DNA from: Methylovulum psychrotolerans
Lineage (GTDB): Bacteria > Pseudomonadota > Gammaproteobacteria > Methylococcales > Methylomonadaceae
DNA length: 64,000 bases
Assembly (NCBI RefSeq): GCF_002923755.1
Contig: NZ_PGFZ01000007.1
Span: 184,246-248,245 of the forward strand
Direction: 5' to 3'
The notes under the pieces are model-generated. The model did not search any database and was not told the origin of the DNA. It saw only the letters and a list, made by a program, of their open reading frames with translations. The position numbers and the translations under genes are program-made. Below, piece by piece: positions 6,948-16,823 of the stretch (position 1 is its first letter; each line of letters begins with the position of its first letter).

Positions 6948-9900
6948 ATGAAAATACTTTCACTCTATTTTAAAAACATCAATTCCTTAATGGGCGAAAG
7001 CCGTATCAGTTTCAGTAAAGGCCCGATAGCCAATACGGGCGTTTTTGCAATTACTGGCGCGAACGGTTCGGGAAAATCCAGCATTTTAGATGCCATCACC
7101 TTAGCCCTGTATGGGGAAACCGCCCGTTTTGACCGCCCGGCTGCGACGGTCATTAGCCAAAACGCGAATGAAGCTTATGCTGAGGTCGAGTTTAAACTGG
7201 GGGATGACAAGTATCAGTCCACTTGGCAAGCCCAACGTGCACCCCATGACGGTGAAGAGCAAACTGTTGCTATGCAGTTGACCCGTTTGTCTGACGGTGC
7301 GGTACTGGCGGATGGCTCTGTTGCGGTATGCTCGGCTATCAGGGATTTGACGGGGATGAGTTTCCGCGGCTTTACCCGCTCCATGCTGTTGGCACAAAAT
7401 GAGTTTACGGCTTTTTTACACGCGCTCGACAACGAACGCATGGATATTTTAGAGACGTTAATCGGCACCGACATTTATGCCGATTACCGTAATGAAATCA
7501 TCGGCAACGCCGACAAGGCGCAACAGGCCGTCGATGCCCTGAAACAAGAATTGGCTGGCTTAAAACCGCTCACCTCCGCCGAGCAAGAAGCATCGGAACA
7601 GGATCTGCAAGATTATCAGGAACAAATCCAAGAGCTTAAAGAAGCCCAAAAACAGCTGGAGCAGCAACAGCACGCTTTGAAGAACACCGCCAATCTGCAA
7701 ACCCAAGTCGTCGAACAGAAAAAACGCCTGAAAGACCTGCAAACCCAATTGGCGGCCAACGGGCAAACCTTAGCCGAGATTGCGGTCGCCAAACAGGCGT
7801 TAAACTTTCAGGATGACCTAAAGGCGCTGGAGAGCCAACAACAGACTTTACAACAACATAAAGCCGCTTGGGAAGCCCTGCAAAACGAGCAGCACTTTCT
7901 GCGCGAGCAAGTGGGCGATAATTCCGACTTGGCCGCCAAAGCTGCTGGCCTGTCTTTTGCCGAGCAGCATCAGACCCTAGACGGGATTAAGTTCGCTATT
8001 AACCAAGCCCGTTTGGATAAGCAAGAGGCGTCGGCGCAATTACAGGCTTTAGAAACTCAATTGGGCGAAAAAAACGCCGCTTTAGCCGAGGTGCAGGCTT
8101 GGCTGGCTGACCATGCAGGTGATGGGATATTGCTGGATAACTTTCCCGAAACCGCGCCACTGAAAATACTCCGTGCCGAACTGAATGTGCTGAGCGATGC
8201 GTATAAGCAATCAGGGAATGCGGTCAAAGCCCACTCTACGGCAATAAAAAACACCCAAACTGCCCTGAGCCAAACCCAAGCGGATATTGCCGCACTCCAG
8301 CAAGAACTTGCCGATGAAGAGCAAGCCCGTGCCGCCTTGCTGCAAGGCCATCATGCTGATGAAATTGACAGCCTGAAAGCCGAACAAGAAGGACGGCTGA
8401 AACAATTTCAGCAAGTGTTGGACGTGGCAAACCAGTATCAAAAAATCAGCCAACCGGGCGGTGGTCTGTTAAGCCTGTTTGGCCGCAAACCGCCGTTAAT
8501 CGAAGACCCGGATGCTTTAAAAGCCGAATTGGCACAATTGCGCGATATTATAAAACGCGAAGAGAATATTAAATTGGCGCTTGAAAGTGCCGTCAGCCGC
8601 GAAGCCTTGGTGAAAAAGCTGCTGGGCGAGCGTGTCCATTTGGTCGACGGCAAGCCGTGCCCCTTATGCGGGGCGAAAGAACACCCTTATTTGAAACATG
8701 CTCCGGTCTTGGGCAATTCGGTACAGGCGTTGACCGACCAGCAAATGAAGTTGCGCCAACTGGCGGCACAAACCGACCAGCTCAATAAGCGCATTGTCGC
8801 CGCGCAAAAGTATGCCGAGCAGAACCGCGCCACCCAAGCACAATTGCAAAGCATTAAAGATGCTTGGTTAAGCCAGTGCAACCGCCTGAACAAGGCCACT
8901 GCCGATGCCGATATCGGGCAATTGGCGGTGATGGAACAATGGTTGAAAGAAGAGCGTGATGAATTAAAAAACATCATCGCTTTAGGAGAGCAGTACCGCA
9001 AAAAAACCGCTACTATTGATAAGATCAATGCGGCAATTGCCAAAAATGAAGCCACGTTGAGCCAATTGCACAGCGAGGCCGAGCAACTGGCGGCGGCTAC
9101 CGCCGACATTAACGAAGCCCATCTGGTCAACGAAGCCGCTTTAATTCCCTGCCGCGAACAAGAACAGGCTTTAGCCGTACAGGTGCAGGCGCAATTGACC
9201 GCTTTGGGCGAAACCATGCCCGGCAAAGGCAAAGAAGACGCGTTTTTTGACCGACTTAACAGCCGCCGCCAAGATTACCAGACCCATCAATTCCACAGCA
9301 GCCATTTTATTGAGGAGGTGGCCGGACTGGAGAGCCGATACGCGGCTAACCAAGCCACGCTCCAGCAAGCCGATGCCGACATCGACCGCTTGATGGCTAG
9401 CCTGCAAAGTGAAGAACTGATCGGCGTACACCTTGCTTTGATCGAAAAGCAACAGTTGATCGCCGAAAAAGAGCGCGTCCTGAGCGAGCAGGAGGGCGTA
9501 GTGGGCGCTTGCCTGCAAGCGTTGCAAATCCGCTTGCAAAGTTCACCGTTCGCCGGCTTGGCCGAATTGCGCCAAGCCCTGCAATTTGCCGCCCAAGAAC
9601 CGGTATACCTGAAACACCAGGGCGATATTGAAGTTCAGCTTACCGCCAAGCAACAGCAATTGGAGAATCTGTCCGCCGAACTGGATACGGATTTTATGCT
9701 GGCGGAAACCGCACCGGACCCGGACGACATTTATCGGCAATTGACCCAACTGGCGGAAAAGACCGACATTGCCCAACTGGAGATTCAACGGTTGCAAAAA
9801 CGTTTGGCACAACACCAACAAACCCAGCAACGTTACACACAACTGACCGCCCAACTACAACAGCGCGAACAGGAGGCGCAACCGGCTTTGGCAGAACGCG

Positions 9901-10382
9901 CCATTCTCGACAATGAAAACGGTATGGCCTTCCGCCGCCGGGTGCAAATCCGCATCGCCGCGCAATTGCTGGAAAAGACTAACCGTATTTTAGAGAAAAT
10001 CAGCCACCGTTATTATCTGCGCCACAATACCGAGCAGCCGGGCTTATCTTTAGAAGTGGAAGACACCGCCCAAAATAACCGCCGACGTGCCCCCAAAACC
10101 CTGTCCGGTGGAGAAAGCTTTGTGGTCAGCCTCGCCTTGGCGTTAAGCCTGTCGGAACTTGCCAATAACAATAAATCGGTCGAATCGTTATTTATTGATG
10201 AAGGTTTTGGCTGTCTTGATGGCGACTCGCTTACTGTCGTGCTGAGCGCTTTGGAGAAACTCCCTGCTTACGGTAAAACTGTCGGCGTTATCTCGCATCT
10301 GGAAGGGGTGCGCAAACGCATAAAGACCCAAGTGCAGGTGGTGAAAAAATCCAATGGCGTGGGGGTTTTGAAAGTGGCTTGA
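6948..10382 (+). CDS. sbcC: SbcC, ATPase subunit of the SbcCD nuclease
   Basis: Large SMC-like ATPase (1144 residues from the ATG at 6948; the frame is open 20 codons upstream from a TTG without supporting sequence). The N-terminal Walker A is GANGSGKSS (about 37-45). Two long coiled-coil arms rich in Gln, Glu and Ala meet at the zinc hook CPLCGAKEHP (about residue 570). The C-terminal lobe has the ABC signature LSGGESF (about 1051) and Walker B SLFIDEGFGCLD (about 1080). With SbcD it cleaves hairpins and protein-blocked DNA ends. sbcD normally precedes sbcC in one operon, but here the gene upstream is GST and no sbcD exists in the window. Confidence 0.93.
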   Translation: MKILSLYFKNINSLMGESRISFSKGPIANTGVFAITGANGSGKSSILDAITLALYGETARFDRPAATVISQNANEAYAEVEFKLGDDKYQSTWQAQRAPHDGEEQTVAMQLTRLSDGAVLADGSVAVCSAIRDLTGMSFRGFTRSMLLAQNEFTAFLHALDNERMDILETLIGTDIYADYRNEIIGNADKAQQAVDALKQELAGLKPLTSAEQEASEQDLQDYQEQIQELKEAQKQLEQQQHALKNTANLQTQVVEQKKRLKDLQTQLAANGQTLAEIAVAKQALNFQDDLKALESQQQTLQQHKAAWEALQNEQHFLREQVGDNSDLAAKAAGLSFAEQHQTLDGIKFAINQARLDKQEASAQLQALETQLGEKNAALAEVQAWLADHAGDGILLDNFPETAPLKILRAELNVLSDAYKQSGNAVKAHSTAIKNTQTALSQTQADIAALQQELADEEQARAALLQGHHADEIDSLKAEQEGRLKQFQQVLDVANQYQKISQPGGGLLSLFGRKPPLIEDPDALKAELAQLRDIIKREENIKLALESAVSREALVKKLLGERVHLVDGKPCPLCGAKEHPYLKHAPVLGNSVQALTDQQMKLRQLAAQTDQLNKRIVAAQKYAEQNRATQAQLQSIKDAWLSQCNRLNKATADADIGQLAVMEQWLKEERDELKNIIALGEQYRKKTATIDKINAAIAKNEATLSQLHSEAEQLAAATADINEAHLVNEAALIPCREQEQALAVQVQAQLTALGETMPGKGKEDAFFDRLNSRRQDYQTHQFHSSHFIEEVAGLESRYAANQATLQQADADIDRLMASLQSEELIGVHLALIEKQQLIAEKERVLSEQEGVVGACLQALQIRLQSSPFAGLAELRQALQFAAQEPVYLKHQGDIEVQLTAKQQQLENLSAELDTDFMLAETAPDPDDIYRQLTQLAEKTDIAQLEIQRLQKRLAQHQQTQQRYTQLTAQLQQREQEAQPALAERAILDNENGMAFRRRVQIRIAAQLLEKTNRILEKISHRYYLRHNTEQPGLSLEVEDTAQNNRRRAPKTLSGGESFVVSLALALSLSELANNNKSVESLFIDEGFGCLDGDSLTVVLSALEKLPAYGKTVGVISHLEGVRKRIKTQVQVVKKSNGVGVLKVA

Positions 10383-10420
10383 GGGTAGGGCGTGACAACA
10401 GTAGCCCAACATGCAGAAGA

Positions 10421-10449
10421 GCCTTGCAGGTTTTAATGACCCGCAAGGC
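10421..10449. terminator. Hairpin between convergent sbcC and the tubulin operon
   Basis: GCCTTGCAGG (10421-10430) pairs with CCCGCAAGGC (10440-10449). It sits between the sbcC stop and the end of the convergent minus-strand operon, with a TTTT in the loop but no clean T-tail. A shared terminator is inferred. Confidence 0.4.
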
Positions 10450-10473
10450 AGCAAGCATACGATTACACTGTAT

Positions 10474-11274
10474 TTATTTCAAACAAAATAGCTTGTGTTT
10501 TTCCAAGATGTGGCGGAAATCGCCTTTATTACGCAAATTTGCCAAATCGGGATCCTTACGCAAGACATCGCAGTCACTGAAGCCTAGTTCCAGTGCCTTA
10601 TCTAGGGGTTCCAGCGCCAAATCGAGCTTTTTTATGGTGGCGTAGTAAGTGGCCAAATTATAAAAAGCCACCGCATTTTCTTCATCACATTCCGTGGCTT
10701 TTATCAGGTCTTTTTCGGCAAGGTTCATTTTGTTGTCTTGCCAATAAGTAATGCCGCGGTTCATGTAGCCCGTGGCGAAGCAACGGCCCGCATCGTCTTC
10801 TTGTTTAATCGCCAAATTAAATTCGACTAGCGCATTTTGCAGGTTTTCGCCGCGTGTTTTAGGGGAACCTTTCGCCAAGGCCACAAACATCATGCCCTGT
10901 TTGATATGCTGCTGGGTTTCTAAAGTAGGTTCGGTTGATGTCGGCTCGGCAGGTGTGGGTGTGGCGGCAACGGGCTCGGCAGGTGCCGGCTCTGTAATGG
11001 TTGCTGTGGTCGGCAAAGGTTCTGGCCCCGTTTTAGGCTGGCTATTCAATGCCCATAGCAAAGCGCCCGTCAGTGACAGCGCTCCTAGGCCACCGCCTGC
11101 CATCAGCAAGTTTTTCCGACGTTTACGCGCGTCGTCAATAGCGCTGCTATTGTTCGCTTGCGTTTGCAGCGTTGTCCCACATTCTGGACAACGGCCATCT
11201 TCAGGTATCTCTATCCATTCATCCTGCATTGCCAGATCGCAACTGGCCCGATTTCTACATTTCGCGCTTGCCAT
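10474..11274 (-). CDS. Zinc-ribbon / transmembrane / TPR protein, last gene of the tubulin operon
   Basis: A 266-residue protein with three parts. The N-terminal zinc ribbon has Cys 6, 12, 29 and 32 (CRNRASCDLAM...CPECG). A single transmembrane helix follows at about 52-73 (LLMAGGGLGALSLTGALLWAL), then a Pro/Thr/Glu linker, then TPR-like helices (YMNRGITYWQDNKMNLAEKDL; AVAFYNLATYYATIKKLDLALEPLDKALELG). This predicts a cytoplasmic zinc ribbon and a periplasmic TPR scaffold. The start at 11274 has GGAG upstream; the frame extends five codons further to a TTG that overlaps this ribosome site. It lies 29 bases after the tubulin-like gene. Molecular role unknown; partner binding by the TPR is inference. 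Confidence 0.75.
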   Translation of the reverse strand: MASAKCRNRASCDLAMQDEWIEIPEDGRCPECGTTLQTQANNSSAIDDARKRRKNLLMAGGGLGALSLTGALLWALNSQPKTGPEPLPTTATITEPAPAEPVAATPTPAEPTSTEPTLETQQHIKQGMMFVALAKGSPKTRGENLQNALVEFNLAIKQEDDAGRCFATGYMNRGITYWQDNKMNLAEKDLIKATECDEENAVAFYNLATYYATIKKLDLALEPLDKALELGFSDCDVLRKDPDLANLRNKGDFRHILEKHKLFCLK

Positions 11275-11303
11275 GATTAGTTTCTCCAAAAGTTATTATA
11301 AAG

Positions 11304-14300
11304 TTATAGGGGATTATCGATAAAAGCCATGGCAGTTTTTGTGCTATCCCGCAATTTACCGTAAAAAATATCTTCAACATTATGGGCGCGATGGCTTAAA
11401 GCTGTGCTTAGCTGTAAGCGCAAGATGGCTTTTAAGGCTTCCCGATTAGTGGCTATTTTGTAGTGATCAGACTTCAGTAAGGGGTGAAGCGCTTTTTCCA
11501 GATAAAAAACCTGCTCTTCTGTGGCACTGTTCAACACGTCTTGCAAATTGGCGGCTGATAATGTTTCAACTTCCGGGCCGCTATCCAGTAAGGCCACTAT
11601 CTCGTTAGGATAGAAGTGATATTCGGGTAAGTTGTCGGCATCGCGGGTTTCCAAGCGCCAACGCCGTTTATTGGTGGCAGTATCTTCTTGGGGTTGCAGC
11701 AACTCCAAGGCCTTGGCCAATTGATATAACGGCAAGATCGTGTTACCCATTTGATCGGGACGGGGGCGGAATAATTCCGGTAACCGGGTAGCCGGGTGGT
11801 CTTCAATATGCACTTCCAAGCGTGCCCTAGCGGGATTTTGCTGTAAGCGCAAATCGTATTTTTCTTTGAGAAATTGCAGCGGCTGTAAAAAACGCATGGG
11901 AAAGCCATACTTAAAGCAAATCAGGGAAATTTGGTTAAGGTTACGGCTGCTGTCAACAATGCACAGCGTAATGCCGGGGGTTTGGTTGCTCATAAAGAGG
12001 CTGGCAAGCTCATCGCGAAAACTTTTGACTTCATCGCAACGCGGTAAAATAACCGCCATGACGGCATTAGGGGCAGATGTGATTTCGCTTTGGTTAAAAC
12101 GCATAAAGGTTTGGGTGCTGGCAACAATATCGCGGACATAAGAACGTAACTTTTCTTGGTCTTGAAACTGTCCGGCTAGCCGTGACACAATATTGGCCCC
12201 TATCAGGCGGGTACTTATACTGGTGGCCTCGTCATGTGCTTGTTGGGAGTTATCACGCGCCACCTGCTCAATAATATTTTTTAAGCTGCCGTGATAAAGC
12301 AAGGCACCAAAATATTTTTCTTTACTACGCACATCCACTTTATTGGTTTCGGCGGCGTTGATAAAGTCGGAGCGTGAGCGTTGCGCCCATTGCTGCTGTT
12401 TGTTTTCCGAGCCTAACAAGCTACGGCTAAAATCCCGCACTTTCTCAGGCTCGTAAAATTTCAGCAAATTTTGCTTAATATCCGTCGTCTCTTGCAGCCG
12501 ACAGGTGGCGGCTCGGCGTTGCTCAAAAAAAACTTGGCCGTCTTCGAGAGTCCTTCTAAGGTCGACAAAAATCGGTTGTAGCTTATCACGCAGCTCAATA
12601 ACACAGCGTTGCAACAATTGCTCGGCAAAGCCCCAGGCAATATGCCACGTTTTTAGCTCATAATATTCTTTTAAACATTCGCTTTGCGTGTCAAATAAGG
12701 CTTCCCGTTTGCCCGCCATTTTGCCGAAAATGCCGACATTGCCCCAAGTTTCTTTGTTTTTGGAAATAATTGTCAGGAGTTCGGTACGGCGGGCTTCCAT
12801 GCCTTTTAAGCGGTCGGCAATTTTTACGCTACGGCTACGCAAATCTTCGACCAGTTCGCTTAACAAGGTTTGCAAATCGATAAAGCCATAGTCGCCTTCT
12901 TGCCATTTGTAGAACATCCAAGCCTGTATGGATTGGGTGACTTCGGCAATATGGGTGTTCTCGCGCCCTAAATCATCTTGCTTGGATTTATAAAAAACTT
13001 CCACGCCGATTTTTCTAAAGCGCTTGTCGTAATAGTCCTGAAAAGACTTTTGCAGATTATCCAGCCTGTCATCACGCCCTTTGCTGACGGGTGACAGCCA
13101 TGCCGTACTTTTTAAATCGTTAGCCGTTTGCGCCCAATCGCCGCTAATATCAGGCCAGTGATTTTCACGCTCCCCTTCCAATAAGCCTTCAGATAACGTA
13201 ATTTGGTTATTGGTCAGTTTCCAAGGACGGCGGTTAGCGTCTTTTTGGACAAACTCGCCCCATGACAGGTTTTTTATTTCTGCCCGGTAGCGGGTGTCAC
13301 CTGGCATCCAGTTGTTATACAGCATTTGTAAAAGAGATTGTTCGGCAAAACAAGCCGCCAAATGCTCGCGGATCTCTTCATCTGGAATGACGATTTTTTT
13401 AACACCAAATGTTTGTAGGCGCACAGTGCGTAATTTAAACTGCGCGTCACTGGCCTTCGCTTCATCAGGGATATTAAAGTTTTCCAGCGAAATGGCGGAC
13501 TTAACATTTTGCGGGATTTGTGCGCCGGTATCATCCAGCAGAAAAACGCGCTGATAAATCAGTTGGGCAAATAATTGGGTGACTTCCTGTACGGGAATTT
13601 TAATATTGGCTTCGTTGACGTTATCTAAGACAAAGCAGCCTTGTACGCGGTCTTTTAAGGCGGAAACATTATTCTCGCTGACTTTTTCAAAACGTTGTGT
13701 TTGTCCCGTCAGGTCAATTGGCGCAAATAGCGGGCCACCTTTATGGCTGGATTCGCTGGCATCGGAGACCAGATAGGCGTTTAACTCTTGCAGTGCCGCG
13801 TAGCCATTGGCGTAATAATTGGTTTTTTCGCCATTGCTCGCCCAAGGTGAGTTTTCTTCGGGCAAGAGCACATAGAGATAAATAGGATACGCACTAGAGC
13901 TGGCAAATCTGGCGCGCAGTTGCGCCAGTACATGTAAAAAGGCACCGCTTCCCGTGCCGCCCGCCAATCCGCAACAGATATGGAACTGCACCCCTTTTTG
14001 TGTGCTGGCGTTTTCCAGTTGGTCGACCAGCGTCAGCACATGGGTGATAAAGTTGTTACATTCCGGTTCAAATAAAGACACACCTAAACGGCGGATTTGC
14101 CCGCCTGCGGTTTCATTGATATTCATGGAGGAAAAAATTTCCGACCAATCTTCTTTTCTGCCGATATAACGGTGGGTTATCGGATAATTTTGCGGATCGT
14201 TCAGGCGTACGGCCAGATTATTCTGCGAAATAGGTAACAGACTTTCTTTATTTAAGCCAATGTCGCTGCCAATTTCCTCTTGGGTGCGCCATTGTTCACT

Positions 14301-14483
14301 GGCGGCCAAATCAGGTTTGCTGGAATCGACATAAAGGTATTTGATATAAATCGGCTTTTCGGGCTTTAATTTAGATTGGTTCGGCTCATTGCAACGAAAT
14401 TCTTCGTAAATGGCCTTCCGCATATTTTTTATGGTCTTACCGCCGGTTCCGCCCAGGCCGATAATTAAATGGTTGTTAGTCAT
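11304..14483 (-). CDS. Tubulin-like GTPase (Tubulin_2 / FtsZ-like family), 1059 residues
   Basis: Very large protein with an N-terminal tubulin/FtsZ-type nucleotide fold. GLGGTGGKTIKNM (9-21) resembles the first glycine loop, and GLAGGTGSGAF (172-182) is the tubulin signature GGTGSG that binds GTP phosphates. FtsZ is under 400 residues, so the remaining roughly 700 residues, helical and charged with few family landmarks, are extra domains. No transmembrane helix is evident. Comparative genomics has described such large tubulin-like proteins (Pfam Tubulin_2) as FtsZ-like families predicted to remodel membranes. Here it is fifth in an operon with a caspase lipoprotein and membrane proteins, which supports action at the envelope. 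Confidence 0.85.
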   Translation of the reverse strand: MTNNHLIIGLGGTGGKTIKNMRKAIYEEFRCNEPNQSKLKPEKPIYIKYLYVDSSKPDLAASEQWRTQEEIGSDIGLNKESLLPISQNNLAVRLNDPQNYPITHRYIGRKEDWSEIFSSMNINETAGGQIRRLGVSLFEPECNNFITHVLTLVDQLENASTQKGVQFHICCGLAGGTGSGAFLHVLAQLRARFASSSAYPIYLYVLLPEENSPWASNGEKTNYYANGYAALQELNAYLVSDASESSHKGGPLFAPIDLTGQTQRFEKVSENNVSALKDRVQGCFVLDNVNEANIKIPVQEVTQLFAQLIYQRVFLLDDTGAQIPQNVKSAISLENFNIPDEAKASDAQFKLRTVRLQTFGVKKIVIPDEEIREHLAACFAEQSLLQMLYNNWMPGDTRYRAEIKNLSWGEFVQKDANRRPWKLTNNQITLSEGLLEGERENHWPDISGDWAQTANDLKSTAWLSPVSKGRDDRLDNLQKSFQDYYDKRFRKIGVEVFYKSKQDDLGRENTHIAEVTQSIQAWMFYKWQEGDYGFIDLQTLLSELVEDLRSRSVKIADRLKGMEARRTELLTIISKNKETWGNVGIFGKMAGKREALFDTQSECLKEYYELKTWHIAWGFAEQLLQRCVIELRDKLQPIFVDLRRTLEDGQVFFEQRRAATCRLQETTDIKQNLLKFYEPEKVRDFSRSLLGSENKQQQWAQRSRSDFINAAETNKVDVRSKEKYFGALLYHGSLKNIIEQVARDNSQQAHDEATSISTRLIGANIVSRLAGQFQDQEKLRSYVRDIVASTQTFMRFNQSEITSAPNAVMAVILPRCDEVKSFRDELASLFMSNQTPGITLCIVDSSRNLNQISLICFKYGFPMRFLQPLQFLKEKYDLRLQQNPARARLEVHIEDHPATRLPELFRPRPDQMGNTILPLYQLAKALELLQPQEDTATNKRRWRLETRDADNLPEYHFYPNEIVALLDSGPEVETLSAANLQDVLNSATEEQVFYLEKALHPLLKSDHYKIATNREALKAILRLQLSTALSHRAHNVEDIFYGKLRDSTKTAMAFIDNPL

Positions 14484-14496
14484 TAGGGTTCCTTAT

Positions 14497-15288
14497 TTAT
14501 TTAAAATGTGCCGAGTGAATGCGGATTTGTTTTAATGCCGAGAGGCCTATCCATAGCAGGCATAGTAGGTAATTCAGCACAATGAAGCCGGTTATGCCGA
14601 TGCGCGTAAGCCAAATGAGGCGGATTATTTGCGGAGCCAATTGCGTATACAATTGGGCAGCGGCAAGCTGGATGCCTTGTGCATGCGGATAAATGCCATT
14701 TGGGTGTTCTTTGAAATACGCTTGGACATCCTTGCTGACCGCCTCGGCTGACAGGTCGGCAGAGGTATTGATAATGATCGCCAGTAACGGAAAGTTTTGC
14801 CGGAAATTTTCTAGCGCGGCTTCGGCAGTCATTTTTGAGGTGCTGACGATGGTTTCCGGGTGAGTGAGCGGCATACTTTTGCCGCCCTGTTCAGGTGGTG
14901 GGGAATGGCTGAAATCTTCATGTCCCTGCTTTTTGACCGCATAATATTGGCGGTTAAATTGCTCGTATTGCCAAGTGCGGTCGTTACTTAGCTGATCCCG
15001 CCAAACCGAAATAATCGCCTCAAAACTCGGTTTCAGATAAGTGGATGCGGCAAACAGGGGTATGCACAACGTCATCATCATGGCTAATACGCCACAGAGG
15101 CAGTGTTGTCCCCACGTCAGGCGATAAGGTTTATAAAATAACTGCCCGAAGACATTGCTGGCAAACCATAACGCCGCGCCAGACACTAAGCCGACGGCGG
15201 ATAACAGTAGGTACAACCGAGCATTGTTGGCCGCCAGCAAGTGCGTCGCATTGGCTAAGACAGTAAGGAAGTTAATGAAGTAATTCAT
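14497..15288 (-). CDS. Multispanning membrane protein of the tubulin/caspase operon
   Basis: Unrecognised 263-residue membrane protein. Hydrophobic segments lie at about 24-48 (LYLLLSAVGLVSGAALWFA), 63-84 (LCGVLAMMMTLCIPLFAAS) and 225-255 (RIGITGFIVLNYLLCLLWIGL). The large central part (about 90-215), with many Gln and Tyr residues, is probably one extracytoplasmic or cytoplasmic loop. It starts 12 bases after the caspase stop and ends 13 bases before the tubulin-like start. An anchor linking the cytoplasmic GTPase to the lipoproteins would fit the context, but nothing in the sequence proves it. Confidence 0.7.
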   Translation of the reverse strand: MNYFINFLTVLANATHLLAANNARLYLLLSAVGLVSGAALWFASNVFGQLFYKPYRLTWGQHCLCGVLAMMMTLCIPLFAASTYLKPSFEAIISVWRDQLSNDRTWQYEQFNRQYYAVKKQGHEDFSHSPPPEQGGKSMPLTHPETIVSTSKMTAEAALENFRQNFPLLAIIINTSADLSAEAVSKDVQAYFKEHPNGIYPHAQGIQLAAAQLYTQLAPQIIRLIWLTRIGITGFIVLNYLLCLLWIGLSALKQIRIHSAHFK

Positions 15289-15300
15289 ATTGGCTGCCGC

Positions 15301-16734
15301 TTAGTAAAACAGACCCAAATTCTCGTAGCGGTGTGGCAAGCTCTCCATTTGCGGTGTTTGGCGCTTATTGCCAAAATAACGCGGATGGGTCAGTACATGA
15401 TAGGAAGTTCTTTCTTTGGCATAATCGAAGGCCTTGGCGACTTGCCCGTCTTCCCGCTTAAGGCCATCTACCAGATAATAAGTGAATATGGAGTTTTTCA
15501 TCCGCGACTTCTTTTGGAAGTTGGAGGTTTCATTTCCCGATGTCGCGGTCAAAAAAACCCGACCAAGGTGCTGGGCGGCGACATTTTTCGGTTCGGTCGG
15601 CGGTATCGGCAGTTGGGTATAATCAAAGTCTTCCTCGGAACCTTCAACTAAGCCAGTGGGACGGGAGGCCGGAAATGGTCCTGCATTAAGTGGAGGATCA
15701 ACAATTAAGTCTTTGCTGCCCGCACCAATAAGATTGCCGATTTGTTGGTCCGATAAGCTGTAGGTATATTGGCTTTCACGTTGGACATATTGGTCGCCGC
15801 CTAGCGGTTTCATAAACGTGCCCATGGCCGCACCACTGTAACAGGTATCGACAATGGCGATAAACTTGCCCGCATGATTTTCTTTTAGGAAACTTTGCAA
15901 TTCTTCTTGGGAAATGGCCGTTTGCATAACGTGGTAACGGGAATTGGCTTCGTCGATAATCTCTTGGTCGGACGGCTGCGGATTTGTTGTTGCTAACGGT
16001 TTGGCCATATCGTAAGGCACGATTTCTAGCTGCCCCAATTTATCGGGCGGCAAACCATGAGTACTGATATAAAACAACACGGTATCTTGGGCAGAAGCGA
16101 CCGCCTTGATTTTATTCATGGCGGCAATAATGTTTTGTTTGGTCGCCGCGCTATCGATCAGTTGCTCGGTTTCAAAGCCTTTGTTCCGCAACAGCTTATC
16201 CAATGCCAAAACATCATCGTCAGCGGTTTCTATGCCTTTGTCGGGGAAATTCCTAAAAATAGACACCCCTACCAGTAAGGCATATTTATGCCCGGATTGG
16301 CTGAGTGAAGCTTGGTCGGCTGGTGGCGTATAAATTTTTTCTAAGGTGATTTCCCGGACATTTCTGGGTGTTATCGGCGAAACGGCCAAGCTGCTTGCAC
16401 CTACCAAGGTTTGCACTACCAAAAACGCCCGGTCAACTTCCGTTTCGTCCTGATAATCGCCGCGTAACTGCAAGCGTCCGGTGCTGTCATAGCCCACATA
16501 GCCGCCCGCCATGCCCGCTTGCTTAATTAATTTGGAGGCACGCTCGCAATCCCCGATTTTAATGTTGCTATTGGCAATATGGGATGCTTGGCAACCTTGG
16601 GCTTCTTCCTCGGCGGTGATATTGTAGAGCATTTTAGAGCCAACGGTCGCACAGCCGCTTAACAATAATAGGCTGGCAACTGCAACTAGTCGCCCAGTGC
16701 GGATGCAAAAACGGAATTTGACGGTTTGGGACAT
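15301..16734 (-). CDS. Caspase-fold (peptidase C14) lipoprotein
   Basis: Cysteine peptidase of the caspase/metacaspase clan attached to the membrane as a lipoprotein. With the ATG at 16734 it has 477 residues. Signal peptide and lipobox LLSGC (Cys28) come first, then a linker domain, then the p20-like fold: KYALLVGVSIF (about 150-160), DDDVLALDKLLRNKGF, TVLFYISTHG with catalytic His226, and FIAIVDTCYSG with catalytic Cys298. The dyad is intact. The second gap-rich half includes VFLTATSGNETS, a typical later strand. Lipidation places the protease outside the cytoplasm, unusual for a death-type caspase. It precedes the membrane protein and tubulin-like genes closely; DUF4384 domains, often fused to caspases, here form a separate gene upstream. 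Confidence 0.88.
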   Translation of the reverse strand: MSQTVKFRFCIRTGRLVAVASLLLLSGCATVGSKMLYNITAEEEAQGCQASHIANSNIKIGDCERASKLIKQAGMAGGYVGYDSTGRLQLRGDYQDETEVDRAFLVVQTLVGASSLAVSPITPRNVREITLEKIYTPPADQASLSQSGHKYALLVGVSIFRNFPDKGIETADDDVLALDKLLRNKGFETEQLIDSAATKQNIIAAMNKIKAVASAQDTVLFYISTHGLPPDKLGQLEIVPYDMAKPLATTNPQPSDQEIIDEANSRYHVMQTAISQEELQSFLKENHAGKFIAIVDTCYSGAAMGTFMKPLGGDQYVQRESQYTYSLSDQQIGNLIGAGSKDLIVDPPLNAGPFPASRPTGLVEGSEEDFDYTQLPIPPTEPKNVAAQHLGRVFLTATSGNETSNFQKKSRMKNSIFTYYLVDGLKREDGQVAKAFDYAKERTSYHVLTHPRYFGNKRQTPQMESLPHRYENLGLFY

Positions 16735-16823
16735 AATTATTGCCTGGCAGTTACAAATAACGTTTGTGGATAGTACATGCTGTTCGGATAATATCCACAA
16801 ACGTATAGGTTAATGGGTTAAGG

